Counted from the first letter of the stretch, positions 1-7,118 are shown. The stretch: 32,417 bases of DNA from Mycobacterium sp. 852002-10029_SCH5224772 (GCF_001667315.1 NZ_LZHT01000022.1:1-32417); one strand, 5' to 3'. Notes: generated by a model from the letters alone, not told the origin. Numbers and translations: made by a program.

Positions 1-549
1 GCCGCGGCGCCGCCAACGCCCCCGGCGCCGGCGCCCGCCCCCACGGCGACCACGGTGGCCGCGGCACCGGCGGCTCCGGCACCGGTGGCCCCCGCGCCGG
101 GGTTCTTCCCTCCGTATGTCATCGGTCCACCGGGCATGGGAACGGGTTCGGGGATGAGCGCCCGCGCCAGCTCGAGCGCCAAAAGGAAAGCGCCGGAACC
201 CGATAGCGCCGCCGCGGCGGCGGCCGCCGCCGCGCGCACCCGCAAAGCGGCCCGGGCGCGCCGGCGCAAGCGCACGACGCACCGCGGGTACGGCGACGAA
301 TACATGGACATGAACGTCGACGTCGATCCCGATTGGGCCGGGTCGCCCCCGGGCCGCGAGGCGTCGGCGTCCGATCGGGGTGCCGGCGCGCTGGGATTCG
401 CCGGCACCGCGGACAGGGAGGCGGTCGCCGCGGCGGCCGGATTGACAACGCTGGCCGGTGACGAATTCAACGGCGGCCCAACGACGCCCATGATGCCGCG
501 CACGTGGGGTACCGGCGGGGCCGACGAGGGAGCGGGCCGGGACGGCTAG
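1..549 (+). CDS. PPE family protein, C-terminal part (5' truncated by window)
   Basis: The frame is open from base 1 to the TAG at 547-549, so the N-terminal PPE domain lies outside the window. The visible part is an Ala/Pro-rich linker, a basic stretch (RTRKAARARRRKR) and an acidic segment. It ends with the two signatures of the PPE-PPW subfamily, GFAGT and a PxxPxxW motif (PMMPRTW). The ending closely resembles that of PPE4 later in the window (GFAGT, PMVPGTW). PPE proteins are secreted through type VII systems with PE partners. The position just before an Rv0281-like gene suggests an orthologue of Rv0280 (PPE3), but the truncation prevents a firm assignment. The gene converges on the ferredoxin-like gene, with about 33 bases between the two stop codons. 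Confidence 0.85.
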   Translation, partial: AAAPPTPPAPAPAPTATTVAAAPAAPAPVAPAPGFFPPYVIGPPGMGTGSGMSARASSSAKRKAPEPDSAAAAAAAAARTRKAARARRRKRTTHRGYGDEYMDMNVDVDPDWAGSPPGREASASDRGAGALGFAGTADREAVAAAAGLTTLAGDEFNGGPTTPMMPRTWGTGGADEGAGRDG

Positions 550-582
550 CTGCGAGGTTAGGCCCGGCAGCTTCGTTCAGCG

Positions 583-972
583 TCAGTTGCGTCGACTCGA
601 GCGGCGTGTCCAACGCTGCTGCACCCCGAGTTGCCTTGGGACGGGCATGTTTTCCCATTGCCCGAGCTCCAGCCAGTCGCACAGCGCCACGGCCGCGCCG
701 CTGTCGGTGATGGGTCCTATCCAATGAGCCGGGCCGCTGGCCACTCGGTCGCTGGTGCAGGGCTGGACCACGGCCATGACGCCGCCTCCGGTTGGCCGAG
801 ACGCACACGTGAGTGGTCCGAGCATGCAGGCGGTCGAGACCAGCATGGAATGCGGACAGCGCCGGATGGTGGGGCGTAGTTCGTCGATGACCGAAAGTTC
901 ATGGTCGACGGCGCATGCGGCACAGACGATTACGGTGAATGGGCGATCGGTGCCGCGGCGCGGGGTCGTCAC
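583..972 (-). CDS. thioredoxin-like [2Fe-2S] ferredoxin-type small protein, last gene of the zinc-free ribosomal operon
   Basis: This 129-residue protein starts at GTG 972, which overlaps the TGA of rpsR2 as GTGA, the usual sign of translational coupling. Cysteines lie at 17, 20, 39, 49, 56, 72 and 98. The layout is a beta strand ending FTVIVCAAC, then a helix, then CMLGPLTC, then VMAVVQPC, then HWIGPI, then ALCDWL. It resembles actinobacterial thioredoxin-fold [2Fe-2S] proteins (Shethna or COG3411 type), in which a VCRGCCC-like strand and a CLGPC-like loop hold the cluster. It is the only cysteine-rich product of an operon whose other products avoid cysteine pairs. Binding iron-sulfur or zinc is inference. 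A longer in-frame opening upstream to 1398 runs through rpsR2 and is not used. The partner and role are unknown. Confidence 0.75.
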   Translation of the reverse strand: MTTPRRGTDRPFTVIVCAACAVDHELSVIDELRPTIRRCPHSMLVSTACMLGPLTCASRPTGGGVMAVVQPCTSDRVASGPAHWIGPITDSGAAVALCDWLELGQWENMPVPRQLGVQQRWTRRSSRRN

Positions 973-1229
973 CGTGCGGTGTGCCCGCCGGGGTAGGGCA
1001 GGAGCGCCATTTCGCGGGCGTTCTTGATGGCCGCGGCGACCTGCCGTTGTTGTTGCACGGACAGGCCGGTGACCTGGCGGGAGCGGATCTTGCCGCGTTC
1101 GGAGATGAACATGCGCAGCGTCGCGGTGTCCTTGTAGCCCACCGCGCGCAACCCGAGGCTGTCGAGAAGGTTCTTCTTGGGCGCGCGGCCGGCCGGTGCG
1201 GTGGCCCGGCGCGCGAGTTTCCTGGCCAT
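969..1229 (-). CDS. rpsR2: 30S ribosomal protein S18, zinc-independent paralogue
   Basis: This 86-residue protein shows the S18 core ([16 protein letters not shown], then [23 protein letters not shown], then ALLPY). It contains no cysteine, so it is the C-minus form that replaces zinc-binding S18 when zinc is scarce. Its ATG at 1229 overlaps the TAA of rpsN2 by one base, and its TGA overlaps the GTG of the ferredoxin-like gene. It is the fourth gene of the leftward operon that begins at rpmB2 behind a Zur box. In characterised mycobacteria this set is repressed by Zur and made in zinc starvation. The identity is firm from the sequence; regulation rests on the operator near 1958-1978. Confidence 0.95.
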   Translation of the reverse strand: MARKLARRATAPAGRAPKKNLLDSLGLRAVGYKDTATLRMFISERGKIRSRQVTGLSVQQQRQVAAAIKNAREMALLPYPGGHTAR

Positions 1230-1534
1230 TACCAGCTCGCCTTCCGCACGCCTGGGAGCTGCCCGGCGTGGGCCAGCCCGCGGACCCGGACTCTTGACAG
1301 ACCGAACTTGCGGAGATGGCCACGCGGTCGCCCGTCGACGGCGTCGCGGTTGCGCACCCGCACCGCACTGGCGTCGCGGGGCTGGCGGGCCAATTCATTT
1401 TGGGCCGCCGCCCGTTGCTCGGCGGTGCTCGCCGGTGAGCGGATGATCTCCTTGAGTTCAGCGCGGCGTTCGGCGTAGCGCGCCACGATCGCGCGCCGGC
1501 GCTCGTTCTTCACGATCTTGGATTTCTTGGCCAT
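1229..1534 (-). CDS. rpsN2: 30S ribosomal protein S14, zinc-independent paralogue
   Basis: This 101-residue protein has the long, cysteine-free S14 architecture: a basic N-terminus ([24 protein letters not shown]), a middle insert, and the C-terminal core [20 protein letters not shown]. Zinc-type S14 is shorter and carries two CXXC pairs, which are absent here. The ATG at 1534 lies two bases after the TGA of rpmG, and GGGAGGAG upstream is a strong ribosome-binding site. It sits third in the rpmB2-rpmG-rpsN2-rpsR2 order, which matches Rv2058c-Rv2055c of M. tuberculosis and is expected to be one transcript. Confidence 0.95.
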   Translation of the reverse strand: MAKKSKIVKNERRRAIVARYAERRAELKEIIRSPASTAEQRAAAQNELARQPRDASAVRVRNRDAVDGRPRGHLRKFGLSRVRVRGLAHAGQLPGVRKASW

Positions 1535-1536
1535 GC

Positions 1537-1701
1537 TCAGCGCTCCTCCCGGAAGTCGGCGTGGCGGCGCGCGACCGGGTCGTATTTGCGCAACACCAGG
1601 CGGTCGGGGTCGTTGCGCCGGTTCTTGCAGGTGATGTAGGTGTAGCCGGTGCCCGCGGTGGACCGAAGTTTCACCAGGTGGCGGATCTCGTTGCGCGCCA
1701 T
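1537..1701 (-). CDS. rpmG: 50S ribosomal protein L33, zinc-independent form
   Basis: This 54-residue protein begins [20 protein letters not shown] and continues with [20 protein letters not shown], a typical L33. Only one cysteine is present (TCKN), so the two CXXC zinc knuckles of the C-plus form are missing. The ATG at 1701 overlaps the TGA of rpmB2 by one base. The frame is open further upstream through rpmB2, but the L33 family start and length fit only the ATG at 1701. It is the second gene of the zinc-starvation ribosomal operon. Confidence 0.94.
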   Translation of the reverse strand: MARNEIRHLVKLRSTAGTGYTYITCKNRRNDPDRLVLRKYDPVARRHADFREER

Positions 1702-1937
1702 CAGATTCGCTGCCCTTCGCGGCGTAACCGCGCAACGACCGCCTCGATGCCGTCGCGATCGATCACTTTGATGCCCTTGGCGCTGACCCGTAGCCGGATC
1801 CGGCGGCCCTCCGAAGGTAGGTCGTACGTCTTGAGTTGGATGTTCGGCGACCACCGCCGCCGGGTACGGCGATGGGAATGCGACACCGCGTTACCGAAAC
1901 CCGGTCGCCGGCCGGTCACCTGGCAGTAGGCGGACAC
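1701..1937 (-). CDS. rpmB2: 50S ribosomal protein L28, zinc-independent paralogue, first gene of operon
   Basis: This 78-residue L28 reads [20 protein letters not shown] and then [13 protein letters not shown] single cysteine remains, so no zinc site can form. I place the start at GTG 1937 because GGAGGT lies just upstream at normal spacing and family members begin MSA/MSAYCQ. An ATG 42 bases upstream lies inside the Zur operator and would add unrelated residues. The promoter region contains the Zur box at 1958-1978, about 20 bases before the start codon, so this gene should be the first to respond to zinc loss. The divergent COG0523 gene at 2043 has its own box. Confidence 0.95.
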   Translation of the reverse strand: MSAYCQVTGRRPGFGNAVSHSHRRTRRRWSPNIQLKTYDLPSEGRRIRLRVSAKGIKVIDRDGIEAVVARLRREGQRI

Positions 1938-1957
1938 CGTGCACCTCCGTGATCGCT

Positions 1958-1978
1958 TAATGAAAATCATTTTCGACA
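1958..1978. promoter_or_regulatory. Zur box of the rpmB2 ribosomal operon
   Basis: The core at 1961-1975 reads TGAAAATCATTTTCG, a near-perfect palindrome around a central C. It shares its pattern with the boxes at 2016, 4986 and 6909. It lies about 20-40 bases upstream of the rpmB2 GTG, where it would block the promoter. The match to known mycobacterial Zur operators is by pattern; binding is inferred. Confidence 0.85.
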
Positions 1979-2012
1979 AGGTTCGGTAGGGACGGTACCG
2001 TAGGAACGACCT

Positions 2013-2033
2013 AGACGAAAATGATTATCAATA
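2013..2033. promoter_or_regulatory. Zur box of the degenerate COG0523 / rpmE2 operon
   Basis: The core at 2016-2030 reads CGAAAATGATTATCA, a one-mismatch-class relative of the box 55 bases to the left. It is followed directly by the ribosome-binding site AAGGAGGA (2033-2040) and ATG 2043. The two divergent operons therefore have separate operators in one 105-base control region. Confidence 0.83.
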
Positions 2034-2042
2034 AGGAGGACG

Positions 2043-3239
2043 ATGCGGACCCCCGTCATCCTGGTTGCCGGACAGCGGAACACCGACCCCGTCGTGGGTG
2101 CGCTGCTGCAGACCCCGGGAACGCTCGTCGTCGAGCACCGATTCGACGGTCACGTGGTGCGCCGAACGACGGTGACGCTGTCCGATGGCGTGTTGACCAG
2201 TCACGAGAGCGGACTGGAACTCGCGCACGGCTGCGTGTCGTGCACCATCCGGAATGACCTGTTGGTGTTGCTGCGCCAGTTGCACCGCCGCGACGACGTC
2301 GACCGGATCGTGGTGCACCTGGCGCCCTGGATGGAGCCCGAGCCAATTTGCTTGGCCATCAAGCATGTTCGGGTGCGTGTGGCGCCGGGGTACATCGACG
2401 GGCCCGCGGCGCTGGACGTGGCGATCGCCGCCGTGGTGACGTGTGTCGATTCGGCGGCGTGGCTGAACCAGGCGCTGGGTGAGGACGAACTCGACGACGG
2501 CCGCACCCAGGCCCAGGTGGTGATCGGACAGGCCGAGTTCGCCGATGTGGTTGTGCTCGACCACGCGAACCCGTTCGTGGCCGCGGTGTTGCGCCGGCTG
2601 TCTCCGCGCACACGCGTTCGCGTCGGGCCCGGCGGCATCGAGGAGGCGCTGCACAACCTCTACCGCGACGCGCGCCGCGGCCGCAGCGACGACCCGCACG
2701 GGCCCCTGCTGGCCGGACAGCCGCCGCTGGAGTCCCGTGGGCCGATCGCTCTGGTGGAGTTCAATGCCCGCCGCCCCTTCCATCCGCAGCGCCTGCACGC
2801 CTGCCTGGATCTGTTGCTCGACGGCGTGATCCGCACCCGGGGACGGCTCTGGCTGGCCGGCAAGCCCGACCGTGCGATGTGGCTGGAATCGGCCGGGGCC
2901 GGGCTGCGGGTCAGCTCGGCCGGCAAGTGGCTCGCCGCCCTCACGCCGAACGAGCTGGCCGGTATCGATCCGGCGAGACGTGCGTTCGCCGAGCTGGAAT
3001 GGGACGCCGACCACGGCGACCGGCACACCGCAATGACCATCCTGGTGTGCGGTGCGAATGCCACCGACATCCTTGACGCCCTCAACGGCGCACTGCTTAC
3101 CGACGACGAGTTCGCTTCTCGCGACTGGGCTTTCGGCGACGACCCATTCGGGGACTGGCACGAAGACCCCTGTGGAGACCCCGCGCAAGGCGCCGAAGAG
3201 AACACGCCCGCCCACCACAGCACCGAAGGAGACCGCTGA
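2043..3239 (+). CDS. COG0523 (CobW/P47K) family protein with degenerate GTPase site; candidate Mpy recruitment factor
   Basis: This 398-residue protein has the COG0523 plan, with an N-terminal nucleotide-binding-like half and a C-terminal CobW_C domain ([17 protein letters not shown], then [15 protein letters not shown]). The Walker A loop GFLGAGKTT is replaced by [15 protein letters not shown]. The metal motif CxCC is reduced to GCVSC (C64, C67), and the NKxD base-recognition motif becomes LDHANP. GTP hydrolysis is therefore unlikely, while metal binding through C64/C67 is possible. From memory, the Mpy recruitment factor (Mrf) of M. smegmatis is a zinc-responsive protein tied to the zinc-free ribosomal operon. 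A COG0523-like protein translated with L31 and divergent from L28/L33/S14/S18 fits that role, but the equation is inference. A Zur box and a strong ribosome-binding site precede ATG 2043. Confidence 0.88.
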   Translation: MRTPVILVAGQRNTDPVVGALLQTPGTLVVEHRFDGHVVRRTTVTLSDGVLTSHESGLELAHGCVSCTIRNDLLVLLRQLHRRDDVDRIVVHLAPWMEPEPICLAIKHVRVRVAPGYIDGPAALDVAIAAVVTCVDSAAWLNQALGEDELDDGRTQAQVVIGQAEFADVVVLDHANPFVAAVLRRLSPRTRVRVGPGGIEEALHNLYRDARRGRSDDPHGPLLAGQPPLESRGPIALVEFNARRPFHPQRLHACLDLLLDGVIRTRGRLWLAGKPDRAMWLESAGAGLRVSSAGKWLAALTPNELAGIDPARRAFAELEWDADHGDRHTAMTILVCGANATDILDALNGALLTDDEFASRDWAFGDDPFGDWHEDPCGDPAQGAEENTPAHHSTEGDR

Positions 3240-3523
3240 TGAAATCCGGCATTCACCCCGATTACCACCACGTCGTCTTCCAGGACGCCACCACCGGAGC
3301 GAAATTCTTGACCCGATCGACCATCACCAGTTCGCGCACCATCGAGTGGGAGACGCCGCACGGAGTGCGCAGCCATCCGCTGGTCGTCGTCGAGGTCACC
3401 TCGGACTCACACCCGTTCTGGACGGGCAGCCGGCGCATCGTGGACACTGCCGGGCAGGTGGAGAAATTCCACCGCCGCTATGGAAGACGTCAAACCGACC
3501 ACCGCGACGACGCGGCTCGCTGA
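3239..3523 (+). CDS. rpmE2: 50S ribosomal protein L31 type B, zinc-independent
   Basis: This 94-residue protein begins [20 protein letters not shown] and has the type B signature [20 protein letters not shown]. It lacks cysteine entirely, whereas type A L31 binds zinc through a CXXC pair. The ATG at 3239 overlaps the stop of the COG0523 gene (TGATG), with AAGGAG seven bases before it, so the two genes are translationally coupled and share the Zur box at 2013-2033. With L28, L33, S14 and S18 it completes a full set of zinc-free replacements in one 2.6-kb region. Confidence 0.95.
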   Translation: MKSGIHPDYHHVVFQDATTGAKFLTRSTITSSRTIEWETPHGVRSHPLVVVEVTSDSHPFWTGSRRIVDTAGQVEKFHRRYGRRQTDHRDDAAR

Positions 3524-3535
3524 CCCTGGCGAGGT

Positions 3536-3799
3536 CTAATCCTGTGCCGCTGAGCGCAGTACGGCGTCCCAGTGGACGACGGCCTCTCCCGCGGCCGAGG
3601 TGACGTCGCCGGTGATCAGTCCGAGCAACGCGCGAGATACCCCTCCCAGTCCAACCCCGCTGGCGCGCACGACGGCCGTGATCTCACTCAGCGCCTGCTC
3701 TGCCGAGCAACGTCTGAGCCCCATGACGACGCCGATCGCCTGGTCGATTTCACGCCGGGACCTGTGGTCGGCGGGCCGGTAGTTCGGCGTGTGGATCAT
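3536..3799 (-). CDS. ANTAR-only RNA-binding antiterminator-like protein
   Basis: The 87-residue product is essentially a lone ANTAR domain: SRREIDQAIGVVMGLRRCSA, then EQALSEITAVVRASGVGLG, then GVSRALLGLITG. ANTAR domains bind paired hexaloop hairpins in mRNA and cause antitermination or change translation. Most are fused to a receiver or GAF sensor, and none is present here. ATG 3799 has GGGAG five bases upstream, and the gene follows the COG0523 GTPase gene by only 34 bases, so it is probably co-transcribed and zinc-controlled. The RNA target cannot be named from this window. It converges on rpmE2 with a 12-base gap. Confidence 0.75.
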   Translation of the reverse strand: MIHTPNYRPADHRSRREIDQAIGVVMGLRRCSAEQALSEITAVVRASGVGLGGVSRALLGLITGDVTSAAGEAVVHWDAVLRSAAQD

Positions 3800-3833
3800 G
3801 GTCGCTCCCAGCGGTGGTGGAGTTCTTGAAAGT

Positions 3834-4976
3834 TCAGTGGGCGTGAACGACGTCCCAGGGTGGCAGCGGGTCGGGGTAGTCGACCCACCGCCGAGGACCG
3901 TCGGCCAGTTCGGTGTCGGTCAGCAACGCCGCCTGCATGAGCCCCAGTACCCGGCGGCGGTCGAGGTTGACCCCGATGAACACGACCTCCTGGCCGGGGG
4001 GAAAGTCGGCGGTCGACCAGTACTGGGCCGGTTCTATGGCCAGGTTGGGTCCGGCTTGGGACCAGATGGCCGCAATGTCCGGGCGGCTGGCGATCCAGCA
4101 GAAGCCCTTGCTGCGCAAGACGCTCTGCAGCTGGTGCAGTGTTGCGTGTAGTCGCTGCGGGTGCAGGGGGCGTTGGGCGCGGAATGTCACGCTGCTGATG
4201 CCGTATTCCTCGGTCTCCGGTGCGTGCCCGTTGGCGAGTTCCTCAGCCCAACCGGGTGACTCGGCCGCCAGGCGCGGATCGAACAGGCCCGTGTCCAGGA
4301 CCTCCGACAGGGCTACCCGGCCGTGGTCGGTGGGGACGATCTTCGCCGCCGGATTCAGGCGCCGGAGTACTGCCGCCACGGTGGCGTTGGTTTTCTCGCT
4401 CACCAGGTCGGTCTTGTTGAGCAGGATCACGTCGGCGAACTCCACTTGATCGACAAGTAGGTCGGCAATGGTGCGGACGTCGCCGTCGCCGGCCGCGAGG
4501 TGGCGGGCAGCCAAGGCTTCGCCGCGCGCAAGCTCGCGCAGAAAGGCCGACGCGTCGACCACGGTCACCATGGTGTCGAGCCGTGCGATCCGGCTCAGAC
4601 TGAAGCCGTTCTCGAATTCCCAATTGAAGCTGGCGGCGACAGGCATCGGTTCGGAGATCCCCGTCGACTCGATCAGGAGGTAATCGAACCGCCCGCCGGA
4701 CGCCAGGCGGGCGACCGATTCGATGAGGTCCTCACGCAACGTGCAGCAGATGCAGCCGTTGGTGAGCTCGACCAGCTTTTCGTCGGTGCGGTCCAGGAAG
4801 CCCGTCCCGGCCACCAGCGCCGCGTCGATGTTGACCTCGCTCATGTCGTTGACGATGACCGCGACGCGGCGGCCTTCCTGGTTAGCCAGAACGTGGTTGA
4901 GCAAGGTGGTTTTGCCCGCCCCCAGGAACCCCGACAGGACGGTCACGGGAAGCGGAGCAGAACTCTGGGGCGGCAT
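3834..4976 (-). CDS. COG0523 GTPase, zinc-responsive metal chaperone type
   Basis: All functional motifs of the family are intact in these 380 residues: Walker [10 protein letters not shown] (16-24), metal site GCICC (C75, C77, C78), ESTG (103-106), NKTD (187-190), and a C-terminal CobW_C domain ([19 protein letters not shown], then [10 protein letters not shown]). Family members use GTP to deliver or insert a metal. A gene of this type behind a Zur box is usually the zinc branch (YciC/ZigA type) rather than the cobalamin branch. The start at ATG 4976 has no ribosome-binding site and lies five bases from a 25-bp Zur palindrome, suggesting a leaderless mRNA. The ANTAR gene follows in the same direction. 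Confidence 0.93.
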   Translation of the reverse strand: MPPQSSAPLPVTVLSGFLGAGKTTLLNHVLANQEGRRVAVIVNDMSEVNIDAALVAGTGFLDRTDEKLVELTNGCICCTLREDLIESVARLASGGRFDYLLIESTGISEPMPVAASFNWEFENGFSLSRIARLDTMVTVVDASAFLRELARGEALAARHLAAGDGDVRTIADLLVDQVEFADVILLNKTDLVSEKTNATVAAVLRRLNPAAKIVPTDHGRVALSEVLDTGLFDPRLAAESPGWAEELANGHAPETEEYGISSVTFRAQRPLHPQRLHATLHQLQSVLRSKGFCWIASRPDIAAIWSQAGPNLAIEPAQYWSTADFPPGQEVVFIGVNLDRRRVLGLMQAALLTDTELADGPRRWVDYPDPLPPWDVVHAH

Positions 4977-4980
4977 GATC

Positions 4981-5005
4981 GTTAATGATAATCATTTTCA
5001 TTAAC
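4981..5005. promoter_or_regulatory. Extended Zur box overlapping the COG0523 GTPase promoter
   Basis: This 25-bp imperfect palindrome has arms GTTAATGA and TCATTAAC and core TGATAATCATTTTCA (4986-5000). Read leftward, TATCAT within it can serve as a -10 element, eight bases before the A of ATG 4976, so operator, promoter and start codon would be superimposed. It is the longest of the Zur-type boxes in the window. Confidence 0.85.
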
Positions 5006-5031
5006 GATCGCAAAGGTCTGCCCGCGAGCGC

Positions 5032-5454
5032 TCAGGGTTGAGGGGTCTGGCACTGCGGACACGTGCCGTAGAGGTCGACGTAGTGGGTGACGTCGGCGTA
5101 GTGATGCTGGCGGCTTAGCCTGCGGGTGTATTCCTCGACGTCGACGGGGGTGAAGGCGACGGCCGTGCCGCACTGCCGGCACAGCAGATAGTGACGATGG
5201 CCCGCCTCGGTGCGGAGGCGGTAGAGGATCTCGCCGTCCTCGGCGCGCTGTGTCTCGGCGACCCGGTCGGCTGCCAGTGTGCGCAAGATGCGGTAAACAC
5301 TGGTCAGGCCGATCTTGAGCTGCCGCTTCTGGCAAATGTCCTGATAAAGCTGTTGGGCGCTACGGAAGTTCTCCTGTGCCCGCAGCACCTCTAAGACGGC
5401 GCGTTGCTTGACCGTCGTACGTCGCTGTCGGGGCGCGGCGGGCGGCGATGGCAC
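5032..5454 (-). CDS. Fur/Zur family metalloregulator
   Basis: From GTG 5454 this is a 140-residue protein, the usual Fur length. The winged helix reads RTTVKQRAVLEVL, then FRSAQQLYQDI, then KIGLTSVYRILRTLA. The dimerisation half has HRHYLLCRQCG, then HHYADVTHYVDLYG, then CPQC, giving two CXXC pairs for a structural zinc and histidines for the sensor site. The frame stays open to 5757, but GTG 5454 has AGAGGAG eight bases upstream and matches family length; ATG 5532 is an alternative. It lies upstream of the COG0523 GTPase gene on the same strand, with the Zur box between them. Since mycobacteria carry zur elsewhere with smtB, this is probably a second copy. Whether it senses zinc or another metal is open. 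Confidence 0.87.
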   Translation of the reverse strand: MPSPPAAPRQRRTTVKQRAVLEVLRAQENFRSAQQLYQDICQKRQLKIGLTSVYRILRTLAADRVAETQRAEDGEILYRLRTEAGHRHYLLCRQCGTAVAFTPVDVEEYTRRLSRQHHYADVTHYVDLYGTCPQCQTPQP

Positions 5455-5792
5455 CGGCGATGCTCCTCTTCGAACTGATCCCGAGGCGGTTGCTCGTGTA
5501 TCCCGGACCTCGCGGAGGCCAGTGGCTGGCATCAAGGCGGGGTGGCGCGGCGGTGCTGCCGATGGCTGATGGCGTAGCGGCGGTGCCGGAGCCCCACCCA
5601 CGCTGCAAACGATAACCGTTTTCACATGGGTTGCGCGAGATCTTCCGCAGCGGCGATCCGCCTCGCGGCGGACGTCGGCACGGTCGACGCGGTGACGTCC
5701 GACCGGCCGGCCCCGGCGGCGCATGTGCCCGTGGCCGTCATTGGCGTTGCGCGCCACCGGAAATGCGCATCGGCGCGAGTACTGTGGGCGGC
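5455..5792. other. Intergenic control region between fur-like and methyltransferase genes
   Basis: These 338 bases separate two divergent genes. Besides the palindrome at 5604-5624 and the ribosome-binding sites of both genes I see no gene. The fur frame is open through most of it, but the encoded Pro/Arg-rich sequence looks like a non-coding high-GC opening. A long leader for the fur-like mRNA is possible if its promoter lies at the palindrome. Confidence 0.5.
5604..5624. promoter_or_regulatory. Fur/Zur-type palindrome upstream of the fur-like gene
   Basis: Arms TGCAAACG and CGTTTTCA flank ATAAC. It follows the Zur-box pattern with C/G in place of T/A at the inner positions, so it is a divergent member of the set. 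It lies about 150 bases upstream of the chosen fur start and about 170 upstream of the methyltransferase start, and would suit autoregulation. Binding is inferred. Confidence 0.6.
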
Positions 5793-6698
5793 GTGCGAAG
5801 CGAAGGCGATACCTGGGACATCACCACCAGCGTGGGATCGACCGCGCTGTTCGTCGCAACCGCGCGGGCGTTGGAGGCGCAAAAGCCCGATCCGCTGGCG
5901 GTGGACCCCTACGCGGAGGTCTTCTGTCGGGCCGTGGGCGGGGCCGCCGCGGACGTCCTCGACGGCAAGGATCCCGACCACAAGTTGAAGAGCGCCGGCT
6001 TCGGCGAGCATTTCGTCAACTTCCAGGGCGCGCGCACCAAGTACTTCGACCACTATTTCCGCCGTGCGGCCGACGCCGGTGTGCGGCAGGTGGTCGTCTT
6101 GGCGGCGGGCCTGGACTCGCGGGCGTACCGACTGGACTGGCCGGCCGCGACCATCATCTTCGAGCTGGACCAGCCGCAAGTGCTCGACTTCAAGCGCCAG
6201 GTCCTCGCCGGCGCCGGCGCCCAACCGCGTGCCGAGCGCCGTGAGATCGCCATCGATTTGCGCGAGGACTGGCCGCAAGCCCTGCGTGACAGCGGCTTTG
6301 ACCCGGCAAAACCCTCGGCGTGGATCGCCGAGGGCCTGCTGATCTATCTACCGGCCGACGCCCAGGAGCAGCTGTTCACCGGGATCGATGGACTCGCCGG
6401 CCACGGCAGCCACGTCGCCGTCGAGGATGGCAGCCCGATGAAGCCCGAGGACTTCGAGGCCGCCCTGGCCCAAGAGCGTGCGACGACCACCCAGGGTGAT
6501 CAGGGCGTGTTCTTCCAGCTGGTCTACAACGAGCAGTGCGCGCCCGCCACCGAATGGTTCGGCAACCGGGGCTGGACGGCCGTCGGCACACCGTTGGCTG
6601 ATTACCTTCGCGAGCTCGGCCGTCCCGTGCCGGGTACGGAGACCGAAGCTGGCCCGATGGTCGCGCGCAACACCCTGGTGAGCGCCGTCCGGGCCTGA
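5793..6698 (+). CDS. SAM-dependent methyltransferase of the mycobacterial Rv0281 type
   Basis: These 301 residues match the large mycobacterial leucine-carboxyl-methyltransferase-like family. The N-terminus is [20 protein letters not shown], and [10 protein letters not shown] and [13 protein letters not shown] follow. The SAM-binding motif is [18 protein letters not shown], with [12 protein letters not shown] after it and [10 protein letters not shown] near the active site. The start at GTG 5793 aligns with the remembered N-terminus of Rv0281 (MRTEDDSWDVTTSVG). An ATG at 5763 would add ten residues. The substrate is unknown. The gene is the conserved left neighbour of ESX-3 in M. tuberculosis, which places the zinc block as an insertion between Rv0280- and Rv0281-like genes. 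Confidence 0.9.
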   Translation: MRSEGDTWDITTSVGSTALFVATARALEAQKPDPLAVDPYAEVFCRAVGGAAADVLDGKDPDHKLKSAGFGEHFVNFQGARTKYFDHYFRRAADAGVRQVVVLAAGLDSRAYRLDWPAATIIFELDQPQVLDFKRQVLAGAGAQPRAERREIAIDLREDWPQALRDSGFDPAKPSAWIAEGLLIYLPADAQEQLFTGIDGLAGHGSHVAVEDGSPMKPEDFEAALAQERATTTQGDQGVFFQLVYNEQCAPATEWFGNRGWTAVGTPLADYLRELGRPVPGTETEAGPMVARNTLVSAVRA

Positions 6699-6715
6699 GG
6701 CGCCGAGACAAAACC

Positions 6716-6737
6716 GGCGGAACTTTTTCCGTCCGCC
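6716..6737 (+). terminator. Possible weak hairpin after the methyltransferase gene
   Basis: GGCGGA and TCCGCC can pair around a ten-base loop, 17 bases after the methyltransferase stop. No T-tract follows, so it is at best an atypical mycobacterial terminator. Confidence 0.3.
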
Positions 6738-6824
6738 CGCCGACTAGTGGCTGCGTGATCGTTTCGCCGGCCGCCCGGTCGCGGTGGTCGTCGAGCCCAA
6801 CCCGATCGTCGAGGAGTCCCTGCC

Positions 6825-6905
6825 ATGAGCGCGCCGGTGCGGACGGTCTCGTCCCTGTTCCGCCCGGCCGAGCCGGCGGATTCCGACGTCGCAGGTCGGG
6901 ATTGA
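6825..6905 (+). CDS. Possible small ORF of 26 codons before the ESX-3 promoter
   Basis: ATG 6825 is preceded by GAGGAG at good spacing and reads MSAPVRTVSSLF, then RPAEPADSDVAGRD, ending in a TGA that touches the Zur box. No family is recognised. It could be a remnant of a lost gene: the preceding frame reads GRPVAVVVEPNPIVEESLP and stops at this ATG. Expression is unproven. Confidence 0.3.
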   Translation: MSAPVRTVSSLFRPAEPADSDVAGRD

Positions 6906-6929
6906 TAATGAAAATGATTTTCAGTAAGG
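6903..6929. promoter_or_regulatory. Zur box of the ESX-3 operon
   Basis: The core at 6909-6923, TGAAAATGATTTTCA, has seven-base arms that pair perfectly around a central G and is the best-matched Zur core in the window. It lies about 210 bases upstream of the eccA3 start. Zur and IdeR control of ESX-3 is established for M. tuberculosis, where a Zur box lies upstream of Rv0282. Confidence 0.88.
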
Positions 6930-6964
6930 TAGGGCCTTGCTGTGATACCGCACGAGGTGCGGCT

Positions 6965-7042
6965 GTGAGTATGCCGAAAATGCGGCGAAACCCTATCCAG
7001 AACGTCCTCATCGGCGGTAGAAGAAGGGCAGTGGAGTGGTGA
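6965..7042 (+). CDS. Possible leader peptide ORF in the ESX-3 5' region
   Basis: A 25-codon frame from GTG 6965 (or 23 codons from ATG 6971) reads VSMPKMRRNPIQNVL and then IGGRRRAVEW before TGA. It lies between the Zur box and the IdeR-like boxes, so a transcript from the Zur promoter would contain it. It is strongly basic. No clear ribosome-binding site is visible. Its conservation is the key unknown. Confidence 0.35.
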   Translation: MSMPKMRRNPIQNVLIGGRRRAVEW

Positions 7043-7069
7043 GTCGGACAGGCCCAAACGCCTCGACAG

Positions 7070-7088
7070 TTAGCTTATGCAATGCTAA
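7070..7088. promoter_or_regulatory. IdeR-like iron box 1 upstream of eccA3
   Basis: TTAGCTTATGCAATGCTAA agrees with the IdeR consensus TTAGGTTAGGCTAACCTAA at 14 of 19 positions by eye, including both outer arms. It is 51 bases upstream of the eccA3 GTG, suited to repression by iron-loaded IdeR. Confidence 0.75.
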
Positions 7089-7099
7089 CTTCAGGCGGG

Positions 7100-7118
7100 T
7101 CAGGTTAGGGGAGACTAC
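7100..7118. promoter_or_regulatory. IdeR-like iron box 2 upstream of eccA3
   Basis: TCAGGTTAGGGGAGACTAC keeps the left half-site (AGGTTAGG) and a degenerate right half, about 13 of 19 consensus positions by eye. Its centre is 30 bases from box 1, so two IdeR dimers could bind near the start of eccA3. Confidence 0.5.

Noticed and set aside
973..1398. Upstream extension of the ferredoxin-like frame through rpsR2
   Set aside because: The extension lies over rpsR2 and rpsN2 and is Arg/Pro-rich; the GTG overlapping the rpsR2 stop fits operon structure.
2028..3218. 396-codon open frame antisense to the degenerate COG0523 gene
   Set aside because: The plus-strand gene has a Zur box, a ribosome-binding site and family similarity; the antisense product has none of these.
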